Assembly: GCF_038039215.1 (NCBI RefSeq) | Contig: NZ_JBBPCL010000001.1 | Location: 4,898,001-4,962,000 of the forward strand | From: Pseudonocardia sp. T1-2H | GTDB taxonomy: Bacteria > Actinomycetota > Actinomycetes > Mycobacteriales > Pseudonocardiaceae | Reading direction: 5' to 3' | DNA: 64,000 nucleotides | Shown here: piece after piece, positions 1-10,846 of the stretch | How the letters are laid out: each line of letters starts with the position of its first letter | Position numbering within the stretch: the stretch's first letter is position 1 | The notes under the pieces: model-generated | What the model saw: the letters and a program-made list of their open reading frames with translations, nothing else | Told to the model about the DNA's origin: nothing | Databases searched by the model: none | Position numbers and translations under genes: made by a program

Positions 1-134
1 CGGTGGTCGAGCGGGTCTGCGGGACGATCGAGCGTCGCGTGGGAACCGTCCTCGGCAACGCCCGGACCCCCCAACGAAGCCAGCTGGCCGATCTCCTCGA
101 ACAACTCGCGAAACCCGCCGACCAGCACGTCTGA
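1..134 (+). CDS. C-terminal end of a probable MarR-type transcriptional regulator (5' end outside window)
   Basis: A frame open from base 3 ends at TGA 132-134 and gives 43 residues, finishing in LADLLEQLAKPADQHV. The preceding helix (VERVCGTIERRVGTVLGN) followed by RTPQRSQLADLLEQLA resembles the last two helices of MarR-family repressors, which form the dimer interface. The DNA-binding part lies upstream of the window, so the family call rests only on this tail. It could be another small helical regulator. Confidence 0.4.
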   Translation, partial: VVERVCGTIERRVGTVLGNARTPQRSQLADLLEQLAKPADQHV

Positions 135-209
135 CTCCCCGCACCACCCCGGAAGCGTCTCCCCTTCCCCGCCGCGGGCAGCTTCCCGGTTCAACAGTGA
201 GCCGCCGCG

Positions 210-2051
<1,842 letters not shown>

Positions 2052-2157
2052 TCAGTGATCCATTCAGCTACGGGGTCCCTCCATGGTCCCACGCCCACGG
2101 TGCACCCCGCGCACGCGGACCAGGTGTGAGCAGTCGCACCCCCGGGTACACGGCGCC

Positions 2158-3120
2158 ATGACGAAACCGGCGGACCGGACCAGCTCTTTCGACGGCGCCT
2201 CGGGCGCCCCGGCTCCCCACTCCCCCACGGACACCGGGACGTCTCCCACCGACTCGCCGACTCCGGCGGGGCACTCGACCCACCCCGGCGCCGACTCGCT
2301 CGTCGGGCACCGCGTACGCAGCCGGGAGGGCAGCTCCCTCGGGCGGCTGACGCAGGTCCTCCCCGGCCCGGACGGCACGCCTGCCTGGGGTGTGGTGAAG
2401 CCGACCTTCGGCGGGAAGCGGATGATCCCGCTCGCCGGCGGCACACCGGGCGACGGGGCCGGCGAGCTGCATCTCCCCGTGGACCGGCGGGCCTTCCGCA
2501 GCGCGCCCACCGGCGGTTCGGACGACACCGTCGAGCTGGAGCGCCATTACGCCGGCCGCGGCGCCCTCACCGCCGCCCGCGCCCAGCAGTACGAGCGCTT
2601 CGGCGGCGTCAAGATCGGCAGCGCGTTCTTCGGCTGGATCGTCGCGGTCGGGCTGACGGTCATCCTCGCGGCGATCGCGACGGGCGTCGCGGCCCTCGTC
2701 GGCGCCGGGCCGGACCTGACGAACGCGGTGAACGGCAACGGGGTCAGCGCGGACGTGCAGACCGTCGGGCTGGTCGGCGGCATCGTCGCCGTCGCCGTCC
2801 TCTTCCTCTCCTACCTCGCCGGTGGCTACGTCGCCGGCCGGCTCGCCCGCTTCGACGGCGTCCGTAACGGCGTCGCGACCTGGGTGATCGGGTTCGTCGT
2901 CACGATCGCGGCGACGATCGGGACCGCAATCGCGGGCTCGCAGGCCGGGTTCGCCGCACGGCTGCCCGGGGTCGCGTTGCCGGAGAGCACCTTCACCGCC
3001 GGCGGGCTGGTCGCGCTGGCCGTCGCGGTCGTCGTCACGCTGGTCGGCGCCGTGCTCGGCGGGAAGGCCGGCGAGCGCTTCCACAACCGCGTGGACCGCG
3101 CGGGCGAGGCCGCCCTGTAG
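2158..3120 (+). CDS. PRC-barrel domain membrane protein
   Basis: About 320 residues. The N-terminal part (roughly residues 45-115, with VGHRVRSREGSSLGRLTQVL and GKRMIPLAGG) looks like a PRC-barrel, a small beta domain that binds other proteins or RNA. Four hydrophobic segments follow (about 155-185, 200-230, 240-262, 285-310), so it is an inner-membrane protein with a cytosolic barrel. The frame is open from ATG 2083, but the extra 25 residues are Arg/Pro-rich and unlike the rest, so I chose ATG 2158. Function is unknown. It is divergent from lepA and convergent with the TauE-type permease. Confidence 0.7.
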   Translation: MTKPADRTSSFDGASGAPAPHSPTDTGTSPTDSPTPAGHSTHPGADSLVGHRVRSREGSSLGRLTQVLPGPDGTPAWGVVKPTFGGKRMIPLAGGTPGDGAGELHLPVDRRAFRSAPTGGSDDTVELERHYAGRGALTAARAQQYERFGGVKIGSAFFGWIVAVGLTVILAAIATGVAALVGAGPDLTNAVNGNGVSADVQTVGLVGGIVAVAVLFLSYLAGGYVAGRLARFDGVRNGVATWVIGFVVTIAATIGTAIAGSQAGFAARLPGVALPESTFTAGGLVALAVAVVVTLVGAVLGGKAGERFHNRVDRAGEAAL

Positions 3121-3130
3121 CCGGGCTCCC

Positions 3131-3163
3131 GCCCCGGCCCTCGGGACACGGCAGGACCGGGGC
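3131..3163. terminator. Stem-loop between convergent genes
   Basis: The segment beginning GCCCCGGCCCT pairs with AGGACCGGGGC around an 11-base loop, giving a 10-bp stem with one C-A mismatch. It lies 10 bases after the PRC-barrel gene stop and about 40 bases from the stop of the convergent permease gene, so it could end both transcripts. There is no U-tract, as is common in GC-rich actinobacteria. Confidence 0.45.
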
Positions 3164-3205
3164 ATCCCGCGGCCGAGCCCTGCGCCGGGCGGCCGGCGGG
3201 AGCAC

Positions 3206-4126
3206 TCAGCCGAGCGCGAGCCGGGTGGCGAGCGTGACGATCAGCGCCGCCACCACGACGAGGAACACCTTGCGCACGAACGCCGAGCCCCGGCTCACCG
3301 CGAGCCGGGCGCCCAGGACGCTGCCGGTCAGGTTCGCGGCGGCCATCACCGCGCCGAGGCCGACCAGCACGGCGCCCGTGGGGAGGAAGAACGCGAGAGC
3401 CCCCAGGTTGGTCGCGGTGTTGACCACCTTCGCGGACGCCGAGGCCGTCAGGAACGCGAAGCCGACCAGACCGACCAGCAGGATCACCAGGAACGAGCCG
3501 GTGCCCGGGCCGGCCAGTCCGTCGTAGAACCCGATCGACGCGCCGCCGGCGACCATCACGGCGAGCTCCGCGCCCCGCCCGTACCGCGGGGTGTGCTCGA
3601 CGCCGAGCGACGGGCGTCGCCACGTGTAGAGCCCGACGCCGACGAGCGCGACCAGCACCACGACCGTCAGGACCCGCGACGGCAGCGACGACGCGAGCAG
3701 CGCCCCGCCCAGCGAGCCGGCGAACGCGGCGGCCGCCATGGGGCCGGTGTGCGACCAGTCGATCCGCACGCGGCGCGCGTAGGTGATCGCCGCGGAGGCC
3801 GTTCCGACGACCGCGGCCAGCTTGTTCGTCGCCACGGAGAAGATCGCCTCGCCGCCGGGCAGGATCAGCAGCAGCACCGGCAGCTGGACCAGCCCGCCGC
3901 CCCCGACGATCGCGTCGACCGCGCCGGCGCAGAAGGCCGCGACGGCGAGCAGCAGCAGGGCCGCCAGGGTGACGTCGCCGAAGCCCGGCCAGCTCAGGGG
4001 GGCGGTGAGCACGGGGAACGACGCTACCCGGGCCTGCCCGACCGTCGGGGCGCGGTCCGCGCCGGCCGCTGCCGGGGCAGCGCCGGGCCGCTCCCGGTGG
4101 CCGTGACCGTCCCGGTGCACGAGCAT
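3206..4126 (-). CDS. TauE/SafE-family sulfite/anion exporter permease
   Basis: About 306 residues with seven to eight hydrophobic segments. The first helix carries the family's typical glycine-rich turn (AVDAIVGGGGLVQLPVLL) followed by NKLAAVVGTASAA. TauE/SafE permeases export sulfite, sulfoacetate or related anions, and the substrate cannot be read here. The first 35 residues are His/Arg/Ala-rich and probably not translated; a start near the VLTAPLSWPGF segment is more likely. The gene is divergent from cyanase, with 56 bp between the starts as given, so a shared control region is possible. Confidence 0.8.
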   Translation of the reverse strand: MLVHRDGHGHRERPGAAPAAAGADRAPTVGQARVASFPVLTAPLSWPGFGDVTLAALLLLAVAAFCAGAVDAIVGGGGLVQLPVLLLILPGGEAIFSVATNKLAAVVGTASAAITYARRVRIDWSHTGPMAAAAFAGSLGGALLASSLPSRVLTVVVLVALVGVGLYTWRRPSLGVEHTPRYGRGAELAVMVAGGASIGFYDGLAGPGTGSFLVILLVGLVGFAFLTASASAKVVNTATNLGALAFFLPTGAVLVGLGAVMAAANLTGSVLGARLAVSRGSAFVRKVFLVVVAALIVTLATRLALG

Positions 4127-4182
4127 CGGACCCGGCCCGCCGTCGTGCCCGTCCCGTTGCGCAGAACCTCCCGGAGGTCGCC

Positions 4183-4647
4183 ATGGCCGTCACCCCGCTC
4201 CCGCCGCCCGACCGTGCCGAGGCGGCGCGCGCCGTGCTCCTCGCGAAGAAGCGCCTCGGCCTGCGCTGGGACGCGATCGCCGAGGCGGTGGGGAAGTCGA
4301 CCGTGTGGACGACGTCCGCCCTGCTCGGCCAGCAGACCCTGACGCGGGAGCAGGCCGTGGCCGCCGGCAACCTCCTCGACCTGGAGGACGCCGAGGTCGA
4401 CGCGCTGACGGATCCGCCGGTCCGCGGCGCCTCGGCCGTCGACACGACCGACCCGCTCGTCTACCGGCTCACCGAGGCCGTGCAGGTCTACGGGGCGACG
4501 ATCTCCGAGCTCGTCCGCGAGGAGTTCGGCGACGGGATCGTCAGCGCCGTCGACTTCGAGATGGACCTCGAACGCGTCGAGGACCCGAAGGGCGACCGGG
4601 TGCGGATCACGCTGAACGGGAAGTTCCTGCCCTACCGCGTCTGGTGA
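4183..4647 (+). CDS. cynS: Cyanate hydratase (cyanase)
   Basis: 154 residues, the family's normal length. It converts cyanate plus bicarbonate to ammonia and carbon dioxide, detoxifying cyanate and releasing nitrogen. The catalytic trio of bacterial cyanase is in place: Arg95 and Glu98 in YRLTEAVQVYG, and Ser121 in GDGIVSAVDF. The N-terminal helical domain (residues about 10-75) is the degenerate HTH-like fold of the family. Start ATG 4183 has an upstream GGAGG at 4174-4178. It is the only gene of its transcript visible, since the next gene is convergent and begins 3 bases after its stop. Confidence 0.95.
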   Translation: MAVTPLPPPDRAEAARAVLLAKKRLGLRWDAIAEAVGKSTVWTTSALLGQQTLTREQAVAAGNLLDLEDAEVDALTDPPVRGASAVDTTDPLVYRLTEAVQVYGATISELVREEFGDGIVSAVDFEMDLERVEDPKGDRVRITLNGKFLPYRVW

Positions 4648-4650
4648 GCC

Positions 4651-5397
4651 CTACAGGCTCGCCCAGAACCGGTTGAGGGCCTCGGCGCCGCGCTTCGGGT
4701 CCTCGGCCATCCACCAGTGCCCGAGCCCGTCGAGGCACTCGACCCGCGCTCCGGCACGGGCGGCGGCGCGGTGGCGCTGCTCCTCGGTGCCCACCCTGAA
4801 GTCCTCCGACGGCATGATCGCCAGCCCCGGTCGCTGCGCGGCCTTCTCCAGGTCCCGGCCGGCCTCGGCGAGCGCGGGCTGGGCCGCCGAGCGGTAGAGG
4901 CGCAGGATGCTCTGCGCCATCGCCTCGTCGAAGCCCGCGGCGACCCGGTCCGCCACCGCGGGCGCCATCCCGCGGTCGGCCAGGTTCGCGGCCCGCGCGG
5001 CGACCGGCGCCGCGGCCATCTGCGCCACGGCCTGCTCGCCGACCCCGGGCTGCTGCCAGACCTGGGCGAGGTCGTGCCAGACGTACTCGGGGTCGAAGAC
5101 GCCGACGATGTCGCTCACCCAGCTGCGCAACAGGTCCGGCCGGGCCATGGCGACGTTCAGCACGTGCCCGCCGCCCCAGTCGTGCCCCACGAGATCGACC
5201 GGCCCCGCGTCGAGCGCCTCGATCTCGCCGATCAGCCAGTCCCGGTACTCGGGCATCGTGGCGCCGAAGCCCTCCGGCACCGGCGCACCGAAGCCCGGCG
5301 GGGACAGCCGGACGACCGGCGACGGCTCCAGCAGCGGGACCAGCAGGTCCCAGACGGCGGCGGTCTCGGGGTTCCCGTGGACGAGGACGACGGTCAT
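4651..5397 (-). CDS. Alpha/beta hydrolase with Asp nucleophile (epoxide hydrolase/dehalogenase-like)
   Basis: 248 residues, starting at ATG 5397 (MTVVLVHGNPET). The oxyanion motif HGNP is at residues 7-10. The nucleophile elbow reads VGHDWGG with Asp73, which is typical of epoxide hydrolases and haloalkane dehalogenases rather than Ser-type esterases. The C-terminal GLGHWWMAEDP supplies the catalytic His. The same frame is open upstream to 6285, but that stretch is antisense-like low-complexity sequence overlapping the transglutaminase gene. The substrate is unknown. Confidence 0.75.
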   Translation of the reverse strand: MTVVLVHGNPETAAVWDLLVPLLEPSPVVRLSPPGFGAPVPEGFGATMPEYRDWLIGEIEALDAGPVDLVGHDWGGGHVLNVAMARPDLLRSWVSDIVGVFDPEYVWHDLAQVWQQPGVGEQAVAQMAAAPVAARAANLADRGMAPAVADRVAAGFDEAMAQSILRLYRSAAQPALAEAGRDLEKAAQRPGLAIMPSEDFRVGTEEQRHRAAARAGARVECLDGLGHWWMAEDPKRGAEALNRFWASL

Positions 5398-5447
5398 GGG
5401 GGCACCGTAGCGACGCCGACCGACAGTCCGGAACGGCAGCGCACAGG

Positions 5448-6290
5448 TCAGGCCAGGCGGGTCATGTCGACGGTGACGTCCAGGGCCTCCGCGGACCCGC
5501 CCGAGTAGATGCCCTTGATCGGGGAGACGTCGTTGTAGTCCCGGCCAACCGCGACCCAGACGTGGCGCTCCCCGATCGGCATGTCGTTGGTCGGGTCGTA
5601 GCCCCACCAGCCGCCGGTGCGGGCCTCGATCCAGGCGTGGCTCTCCCCGCTGACCGTCTCGCCGACCGCGGTGTCCCTGCGCGGCAACAGGTATCCGGAG
5701 ACGTAGCGCGACGGGACGCCCATCTCGCGCAGCAGCACCAGGGAGAGGTGCACGAAGTCCTGGCAGACGCCCTTCCCGGCCTGCAGGGCCTCCGGCGCGG
5801 AGGTGTGCACGCCCGTCGTCCCGGCCTGGTAGGTCATCTTCTCGTGCACCCACCGGCACGCGGCGTGCACGGCGTCGACGGGCTCGTGGGCGCCCTTGAT
5901 GTCGCGGGCCACCTCGGTCAGCGCGGGGTCCTTGCTGACGTACTCGGTGAACTCGAGCATCTCGGTGTACCGGTCCCGGATCGCGACGCTCTCCAGGTCC
6001 TCCCAGGTGGCCTTGCGGACCGGCTCGACCTCGTCCCCGGTCTCCACCACCGAGGTGCCGGTGACCAGCAGCTCGGTGTGCGGCGCGTGCAGGTCGAACG
6101 CGGTGACCTGGCTGCCCCAGTAGTCCTCGTAGCGGTAGGACCGGGTGGCCGGCACGGTCTCGACGCGGTTGACGATCACGTTCTGGTGGCCGTCGCTGCG
6201 CGGGGTCAGCCGCACCTCGTTGTAGCTCTCGTGCACCGGCGCGTTGTACTGGTAGCCGGTCTCGTGCACGACCCTGATACGCCAACCCAT
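5448..6290 (-). CDS. Transglutaminase-like cysteine protease-fold protein
   Basis: 280 residues. An N-terminal beta domain (residues 1-90, starting IRVVHETGYQYNAPV) precedes the transglutaminase core, whose triad is Cys176 (AGKGVCQDFV), His218 (ESHAWIEA) and Asp232 (WGYDPTN). Such proteins act as proteases or amide-forming/cleaving enzymes on peptides. It is the third gene of an operon with the alpha-E protein (16-bp gap) and the circularly permuted ATP-grasp protein. That combination recurs in many bacteria and has been proposed to make and process an unknown peptide or amide. Start ATG 6290. Confidence 0.88.
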   Translation of the reverse strand: MGWRIRVVHETGYQYNAPVHESYNEVRLTPRSDGHQNVIVNRVETVPATRSYRYEDYWGSQVTAFDLHAPHTELLVTGTSVVETGDEVEPVRKATWEDLESVAIRDRYTEMLEFTEYVSKDPALTEVARDIKGAHEPVDAVHAACRWVHEKMTYQAGTTGVHTSAPEALQAGKGVCQDFVHLSLVLLREMGVPSRYVSGYLLPRRDTAVGETVSGESHAWIEARTGGWWGYDPTNDMPIGERHVWVAVGRDYNDVSPIKGIYSGGSAEALDVTVDMTRLA

Positions 6291-6306
6291 CAGATCCGCC
6301 AGCCCA

Positions 6307-7251
6307 TCACACGACCTCCGGTGCGGTCCACGCGACCCACGGGGCGGCGTGGAAGAACTGCAGGGACACGGCCTCGCCGACGTCCCGGATGGTCTCCTGC
6401 AGGCCCAGCAGCTGGGCGGGCAGGTCGTCGAGCAGCTCCTCCGGGCGGAGGAACTCCAGCTCGCTGCGGGCCCGGCCGAGCAGCCGCAAGGCCTCGGCGT
6501 TCGCGCCGACCCGGGCGGTGGGGCGATTGTCCAGCTGCTGCAGGCAGCTCTCCGCCTCCCGCAGCGAGTGGAACACCGACCGCGGGAACAGCCGGTCCAT
6601 CAGCATGAACTGGACGACCCGGATGGCGTCGACGGCGCCGCGGTAGGTCCGCAGGTAGGTGTCCTGCGCGCCGGCGGAGCGCAGCACGAGCAGCCAGCCC
6701 GGGGAGCTCATCCGGTCCGAGACGCGGCTCATCAGCATCCGGACGATCATGTCGACCCGCTCGACGGAGCGGCCGAGCAGGTAGAAGCGCCAGCTGTCGT
6801 CGCGGCTCATCGTGGAGGCGGCGAGGCCCGAGAACATCGCGGCGCGGTCCTCCACGTAGGAGAAGAACGCGTGCGGACCCACCCAGCGGGCGTAGCGCTG
6901 CCGCTCCGGCAGCGCGTTCCACGTCGCGTTGAGGCACTCCCACATCTCCGAGGAGACCACCTCGCGCGCGCCCCGGGCGTTCTCCCGGGCGCTGGTCAGC
7001 GACGAGACGATCGAACCGGGCGACCCGTCGGCGTAGCCGACCGCCTCGGTCAGGGAGAAGGCGTCGAGCGGGGAGTCGGTGCCGGGCTCGATGCCGAGGA
7101 CGCCGAGCAGCCGGCGGGCGGCCGCGTCGACGTCGATGGTGGCGTCCTCGAGGAGCTGGTGGACGGACACGTCGAGGATCCGGGCCGTGTCGTCGGCGCG
7201 CTCCACGTAGCGGCCGATCCAGTACAGCGACTCGGCGTTGCGGGCCAGCAT
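6307..7251 (-). CDS. Alpha-E domain protein (DUF403 type)
   Basis: 314 residues, all-helical, opening with MLARNAESLYWIGRYVERADD, the signature of the alpha-E family. The biochemical role is unknown. It is nearly always encoded between a circularly permuted ATP-grasp ligase and a transglutaminase, exactly as here. Its ATG (7249-7251) shares one base with the TGA (7251-7253) of the ATP-grasp gene, so translation of the two is probably coupled. No signal peptide or membrane segment, so it is cytoplasmic. Confidence 0.9.
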   Translation of the reverse strand: MLARNAESLYWIGRYVERADDTARILDVSVHQLLEDATIDVDAAARRLLGVLGIEPGTDSPLDAFSLTEAVGYADGSPGSIVSSLTSARENARGAREVVSSEMWECLNATWNALPERQRYARWVGPHAFFSYVEDRAAMFSGLAASTMSRDDSWRFYLLGRSVERVDMIVRMLMSRVSDRMSSPGWLLVLRSAGAQDTYLRTYRGAVDAIRVVQFMLMDRLFPRSVFHSLREAESCLQQLDNRPTARVGANAEALRLLGRARSELEFLRPEELLDDLPAQLLGLQETIRDVGEAVSLQFFHAAPWVAWTAPEVV

Positions 7252-8944
7252 CAGTGATCACGCCCCTGCTGTTGCTGTTGTTGCTGCTGCTGGCCGATCG
7301 TGAGCTCCGGGCCGTGCTCGGCCGCGGGGGCCTGCACGGGTCCGATCGCCGCGGCCAGGCCGGCCTGCCCGAGCTCGCGCTCGGCCTCCGGCGCCCGGTT
7401 CGGGGCCAGCACCCACGTGTCCTTGCTGCCGCCGCCCTGGCTGGAGTTGACCACGAGGCTGCCCTTCGGCAGCGCGACCCGGGTCAGGCCGCCGGGGAGC
7501 ACGTAGACGTCCTCGCCGTCGTTGACCGCGAAGGGCCGCAGGTCGACGTGCCGCGGGACCAGCCGGTCCTCGACGCGGGTCGGGACGGTCGAGAGCTGGA
7601 CGACGGGCTGGGCGATCCAGCCGCGCGGGTCCTCGCGGATCGCCTTGCGCGCGTCGCTCAGCTCCTTCTTCGAAGCGTCGGGGCCGAACAGGATCCCGTA
7701 GCCGCCGGAGCCCTCGACGGGCTTGAGCACCAGCTCGTCGAGCTGGTCGATGACGTGCCCGCGCTCCTCGTCGAGCCAGCACCGGAACGTCGCGACGTTC
7801 GGGATGACCGGCTTCTCGCCGAGGTAGTACTTGATCATGTCCGGGACGTAGGTGTAGACGAGCTTGTCGTCCCCCACGCCGTTGCCCACCGCGTTGGCGA
7901 TCACGACGTTGCCGGCGCGGGCGGCGTTCATGATGCCGGCGACCCCGAGGACCGAGGTGGGCTTGAACTGCAGCGGGTCGAGGAAGTCGTCGTCGATGCG
8001 GCGGTAGACGACGTCGACGCGCTGCTCGCCCTCCGTCGTGCGCATGTAGACGACGTTGTCCCGGCAGAACAGGTCCCGGCCCTCGACGAGCTCGACGCCC
8101 ATCTGCCGGGCCAGCAGCGAGTGCTCGAAGTAGGCGGAGTTGTAGACGCCGGGGGTCAGCACGACGACCGTCGGGTCCGCGACGTTCGGGGCGGCCGCGG
8201 CGCGCAGGGCGTGCAGCAGATGGGTGGAGTAGTCCCCACCGCCCGGACCCGCTGGCGGGTGAAGAGGTCCGGGAAGACGCGCGCCATGGTGCGGCGGTTC
8301 TCCATGACGTAGGAGACCCCCGACGGGTTGCGGAGGTTGTCCTCCAGCACCCGGAAGGTGCCCTCGGCGTCCCGGACCAGGTCGATCCCCGCGACGTGGA
8401 TGCGGACGCCGTTGGGCGGGTTCAGCAGGTGCGCGGAGCGCTTGAAGTGCTCGCAGCTGGTGATCAGCCGGCGGGGGAGCACGCCGTCCCGGACGATCTG
8501 CGCGTCCCCGTAGACGTCGGCGAGGAAGGCCTCGAGGGCCTTCACCCTCTGCACGATGCCGCGCTGCAGCTTGTTCCACTCGGTCGAACTGATCACCCGG
8601 GGCACGATGTCCAGCGGGAACGGGCGCTCCTTGCCCGACAGGGAGAACGTGATGCCCTGGTCCAGGTAGGCCCGGTCCAGCGCCTCGGACCGCACGGTCA
8701 GGTCCGCCGCGGCGGTGGGGGCGATCGCGTCGTGCAGGGCGCGGTAGGGGCTGCGCACCGTGCCGTCGGCGTCGAACATCTCGTCGTACGCGTCCGGATG
8801 GGGCCGATCGGGCTCCAGGTAGCCGTCGAAGAGCGCAGACTCCGCCAGATCCGTGGTCCTGGTGCGGGCGACGCCGTTGCGGCGGGCGGGGGCGCCCCGG
8901 GAGGGTCTCGGTCTGCGATCCACTGCTCGGCTCACGAGGGTCAT
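7251..8944 (-). pseudogene. Circularly permuted ATP-grasp ligase, frame broken at 8234-8237, poly-Gln tail
   Basis: The N-terminal half (from ATG 8944: [11 protein letters not shown], then [29 protein letters not shown]) and the C-terminal half ([50 protein letters not shown]) lie in different frames. They join seamlessly if the C4 run at 8234-8237 had five bases, giving ...[13 protein letters not shown]... and a protein of about 564 residues, the usual size. The family is a predicted ATP-dependent carboxylate-amine ligase. The extreme C-terminus is nine glutamines (7266-7292) encoded by mixed CAG/CAA, then GRDH. It is the first gene of the alpha-E/transglutaminase operon. I favour a sequence error over real loss because both halves are intact. 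Confidence 0.82.
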
Positions 8945-9280
8945 CTTGACCGTTCAGCGCAAGGTGGGCCATACGGACGCGTGCTACGAGCGAGTTACGG
9001 TCGGATCATCGGCCGATGCCCCCGTGACCTCCCGTCCCACATCTGGGCAGGGTGTTGCCGGCAGCGGGTCCGGGACGCCGACGGCCGTGTGTCAGGATGG
9101 GGTCGCCCCCGGCACCGCGGGAGTACCTGCACGCGGGAACGGGGCGGTGTGACCGTGCGTCTGGTGCGCTGTTAGCATGGTTGACCGAGTGCTCGGCGTG
9201 CTCGACCGGATTCCTATCACGTTCGGTGTCGCCTGGGCCCCCCGAACTGCAGGCATCTTCGACGACTCGAGGCAAAACGC
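8945..9280. other. Intergenic region between divergent ATP-grasp operon and rpsT
   Basis: 336 bases without a convincing gene. Short open frames here have no start signal or recognisable product. It must hold the promoters of both divergent transcripts. The only one I can place is the rpsT candidate at 9149-9178. No RNA-element consensus was recognised. Confidence 0.6.
9149..9178 (+). promoter_or_regulatory. Candidate housekeeping-sigma promoter for rpsT
   Basis: GTGACC (9149-9154) and TAGCAT (9173-9178) are separated by 18 bases and match the -35 and -10 boxes of actinobacterial principal-sigma promoters moderately well. Transcription would start near 9185, leaving a leader of about 95 bases before the GTG of rpsT. 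Found by eye; other placements are possible. Confidence 0.4.
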
Positions 9281-9547
9281 GTGGCGAACATCAAGTCCCA
9301 GATCAAGCGGGTCAAGACCAACGAGAAGGCGCGTCAGCGCAACAAGGCGGTCAAGTCCTCCGTGAAGACGGCCGTCCGCCGCTTCCGTGAGGCCCTCGAC
9401 GCCGGCGACGGCGAGAAGGCCCTAGAGCTGCAGAAGGCCGCGGCGAAGGCACTGGACAAGGCGGCCTCGAAGGGCGTCATCCACAAGAACCAGGCCGCGA
9501 ACCGCAAGTCGGCGCTGGCCAAGCGCGCGAAGGCCGTCAGCGCCTGA
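9281..9547 (+). CDS. rpsT: 30S ribosomal protein S20
   Basis: 88 residues, very Lys/Arg/Ala-rich, beginning [20 protein letters not shown] and containing [19 protein letters not shown], the standard S20 sequence. S20 binds the 5' domain of 16S rRNA and helps early 30S assembly. Start GTG 9281. It is a single-gene transcript ending at the strong stem-loop at 9565-9600. It is convergent with holA, its usual neighbour in actinobacteria. Confidence 0.97.
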   Translation: MANIKSQIKRVKTNEKARQRNKAVKSSVKTAVRRFREALDAGDGEKALELQKAAAKALDKAASKGVIHKNQAANRKSALAKRAKAVSA

Positions 9548-9564
9548 CGCACGCACTGCATCCG

Positions 9565-9600
9565 CCGAAGGCGCCATCCCCACCGGGATGGCGCCTTCGG
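9565..9600 (+). terminator. rpsT terminator stem-loop
   Basis: A perfect 16-bp stem (9565-9580 with 9585-9600) around the tetraloop CACC, starting 17 bases after the rpsT stop. There is no T-run after it, as is usual in very GC-rich genomes. Stem length and position make it the clearest terminator in the window. Confidence 0.85.
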
Positions 9601-9630
9601 TGCGTTCGGGGCCGCCGCCTCCCGCCACTT

Positions 9631-9669
9631 GAGTGGCTCGAGCGTCAGCCTGCGCTGCTCGAGCCACTC
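9631..9669. repeat. Dispersed 39-bp inverted-repeat element (copy 1)
   Basis: Arms GAGTGGCTCGAGC (9631-9643) and GCTCGAGCCACTC (9657-9669) form a perfect 13-bp stem around a 13-base loop. A second copy with the same arm and loop size is at 61460-61498, and its loop resembles this one reverse-complemented (AGCG...TGAC). Both copies lie between convergent genes: here rpsT and holA, there a CoA-transferase and clpX. The context fits a REP-like element or a bidirectional terminator. Confidence 0.7.
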
Positions 9670-9715
9670 GAGCGGCGTGGTACCCGAGCAGGCCCGACGG
9701 TCGAACGGCAGGGGG

Positions 9716-10699
9716 TCAGTGGGGGTGGCGGGCCTCGACGATCGCCAGGACCGCACGCTCCAGGGCGTAGCCCGTGTCCGCGGCCGCGCCCTTCACGTCC
9801 GCGTTGACCTGCGCCGTCGCCGCGATCGCCACCGCGAGGCCCTCCGGCCGCCACGCTCGGACCTGTCCCTGGGCCTTGCGGACCTTCCAGGGCGGCATCC
9901 CGAGCGCACCGGCGAGCCGGTTGGGGTCCCCGCGCCCCGCGGCCCCGACCTTCGCCAGCGTGCGGACCGCGTCCGCCAGGGCGTCCGCCACCAGGACCGG
10001 GGCGACACCGAGCACGAGCGCCCAGCGCAGCGCCTCCAGCGCCCCCGTCCGGTCCCCGGCCACCGCCTTGTCCGCCACCGCGAAGCCGGAGGACTCGGCG
10101 CGGCCGCGGTGGTAGCGCCGGACGGCGTGCACGTCGATCGAACCACCGGTGTCCGCGACGAGCTGGCCGGTAGCCGCGGCGAGTTCCCGCAGGTCCGAGC
10201 CGACCGCCTCCAGCAGGGCCGCGACCGCGTCCCCGCTGATCGACCCGCCCGCGCGCCGGACCTCGGACCGGACGAAGTCCGCGCGGGCCTCGGCGCGGGT
10301 GATCCGGTCGCAGGTGGTGACGTTCGCGCCGCGTTTGCGCAGCTCGTCCGCCAAGGCCTTGCCCCGGGCCCCGCCGGCGTGCAGCGCGACCAGCACGATG
10401 CCGTCGGCCGGTTCGGCCGCATAGGAGGTGATCGCGGCGGCCATCTCCTTGTTCGCCTCCTGCGCGGCCTGGACGACGACCACGCGTCCCTCGGCGAACA
10501 GCGACGGGCTGAGGTATCCCGCGAGCTTCCCCGGAGTGATCTCGGAGGCGCGAAACCGGCGGATCTCCGCTTCGGGGTCCACGGCCCGGGCGGCGCGGAG
10601 CACGTCGATCACCGCGCGCTCGACCAGCAGTTCCTCCTCGCCCACGATCAGCTGCACGGGGGCGGGCGGCCGGGTGCGCGGAGAGGCTGCGGAGCTCAC
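9716..10699 (-). CDS. holA: DNA polymerase III delta subunit (clamp loader)
   Basis: 327 residues from GTG 10699, the normal HolA length. Delta opens the beta sliding clamp within the clamp-loader complex. N-terminal LIVGEEELLVERAVIDVLRAA and LSPSLFAEGRVVVVQ match the delta AAA-like fold, which lacks a working P-loop, as expected. The C-terminal PWKVRKAQGQVRAW is the conserved helical collar segment. The frame is open further upstream to 10921 but that stretch overlaps the thrC leader and looks non-coding. In mycobacteria holA follows comEA-comEC; here thrC and a 6-kb segment lie between. Confidence 0.93.
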   Translation of the reverse strand: MSSAASPRTRPPAPVQLIVGEEELLVERAVIDVLRAARAVDPEAEIRRFRASEITPGKLAGYLSPSLFAEGRVVVVQAAQEANKEMAAAITSYAAEPADGIVLVALHAGGARGKALADELRKRGANVTTCDRITRAEARADFVRSEVRRAGGSISGDAVAALLEAVGSDLRELAAATGQLVADTGGSIDVHAVRRYHRGRAESSGFAVADKAVAGDRTGALEALRWALVLGVAPVLVADALADAVRTLAKVGAAGRGDPNRLAGALGMPPWKVRKAQGQVRAWRPEGLAVAIAATAQVNADVKGAAADTGYALERAVLAIVEARHPH

Positions 10700-10846
10700 C
10701 CCTCCATCGTGGCCCACCGGGCCGGTGGATCGTGACCCGCCTCCCACATGCGGGACTCCGGCTTTCGCAGACCGAAACCCGTGCCGTAACGTCTCGGTCA
10801 TCCACGTGGCGAGGTTCGCCTTGCCCGGTGGCACAACTGCATATGG

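Noticed and set aside
2083..2157. Upstream start for the PRC-barrel protein
   Set aside because: The added 25 residues are Arg/Pro/Thr-rich and unlike the protein; ATG 2158 gives a sensible N-terminus.
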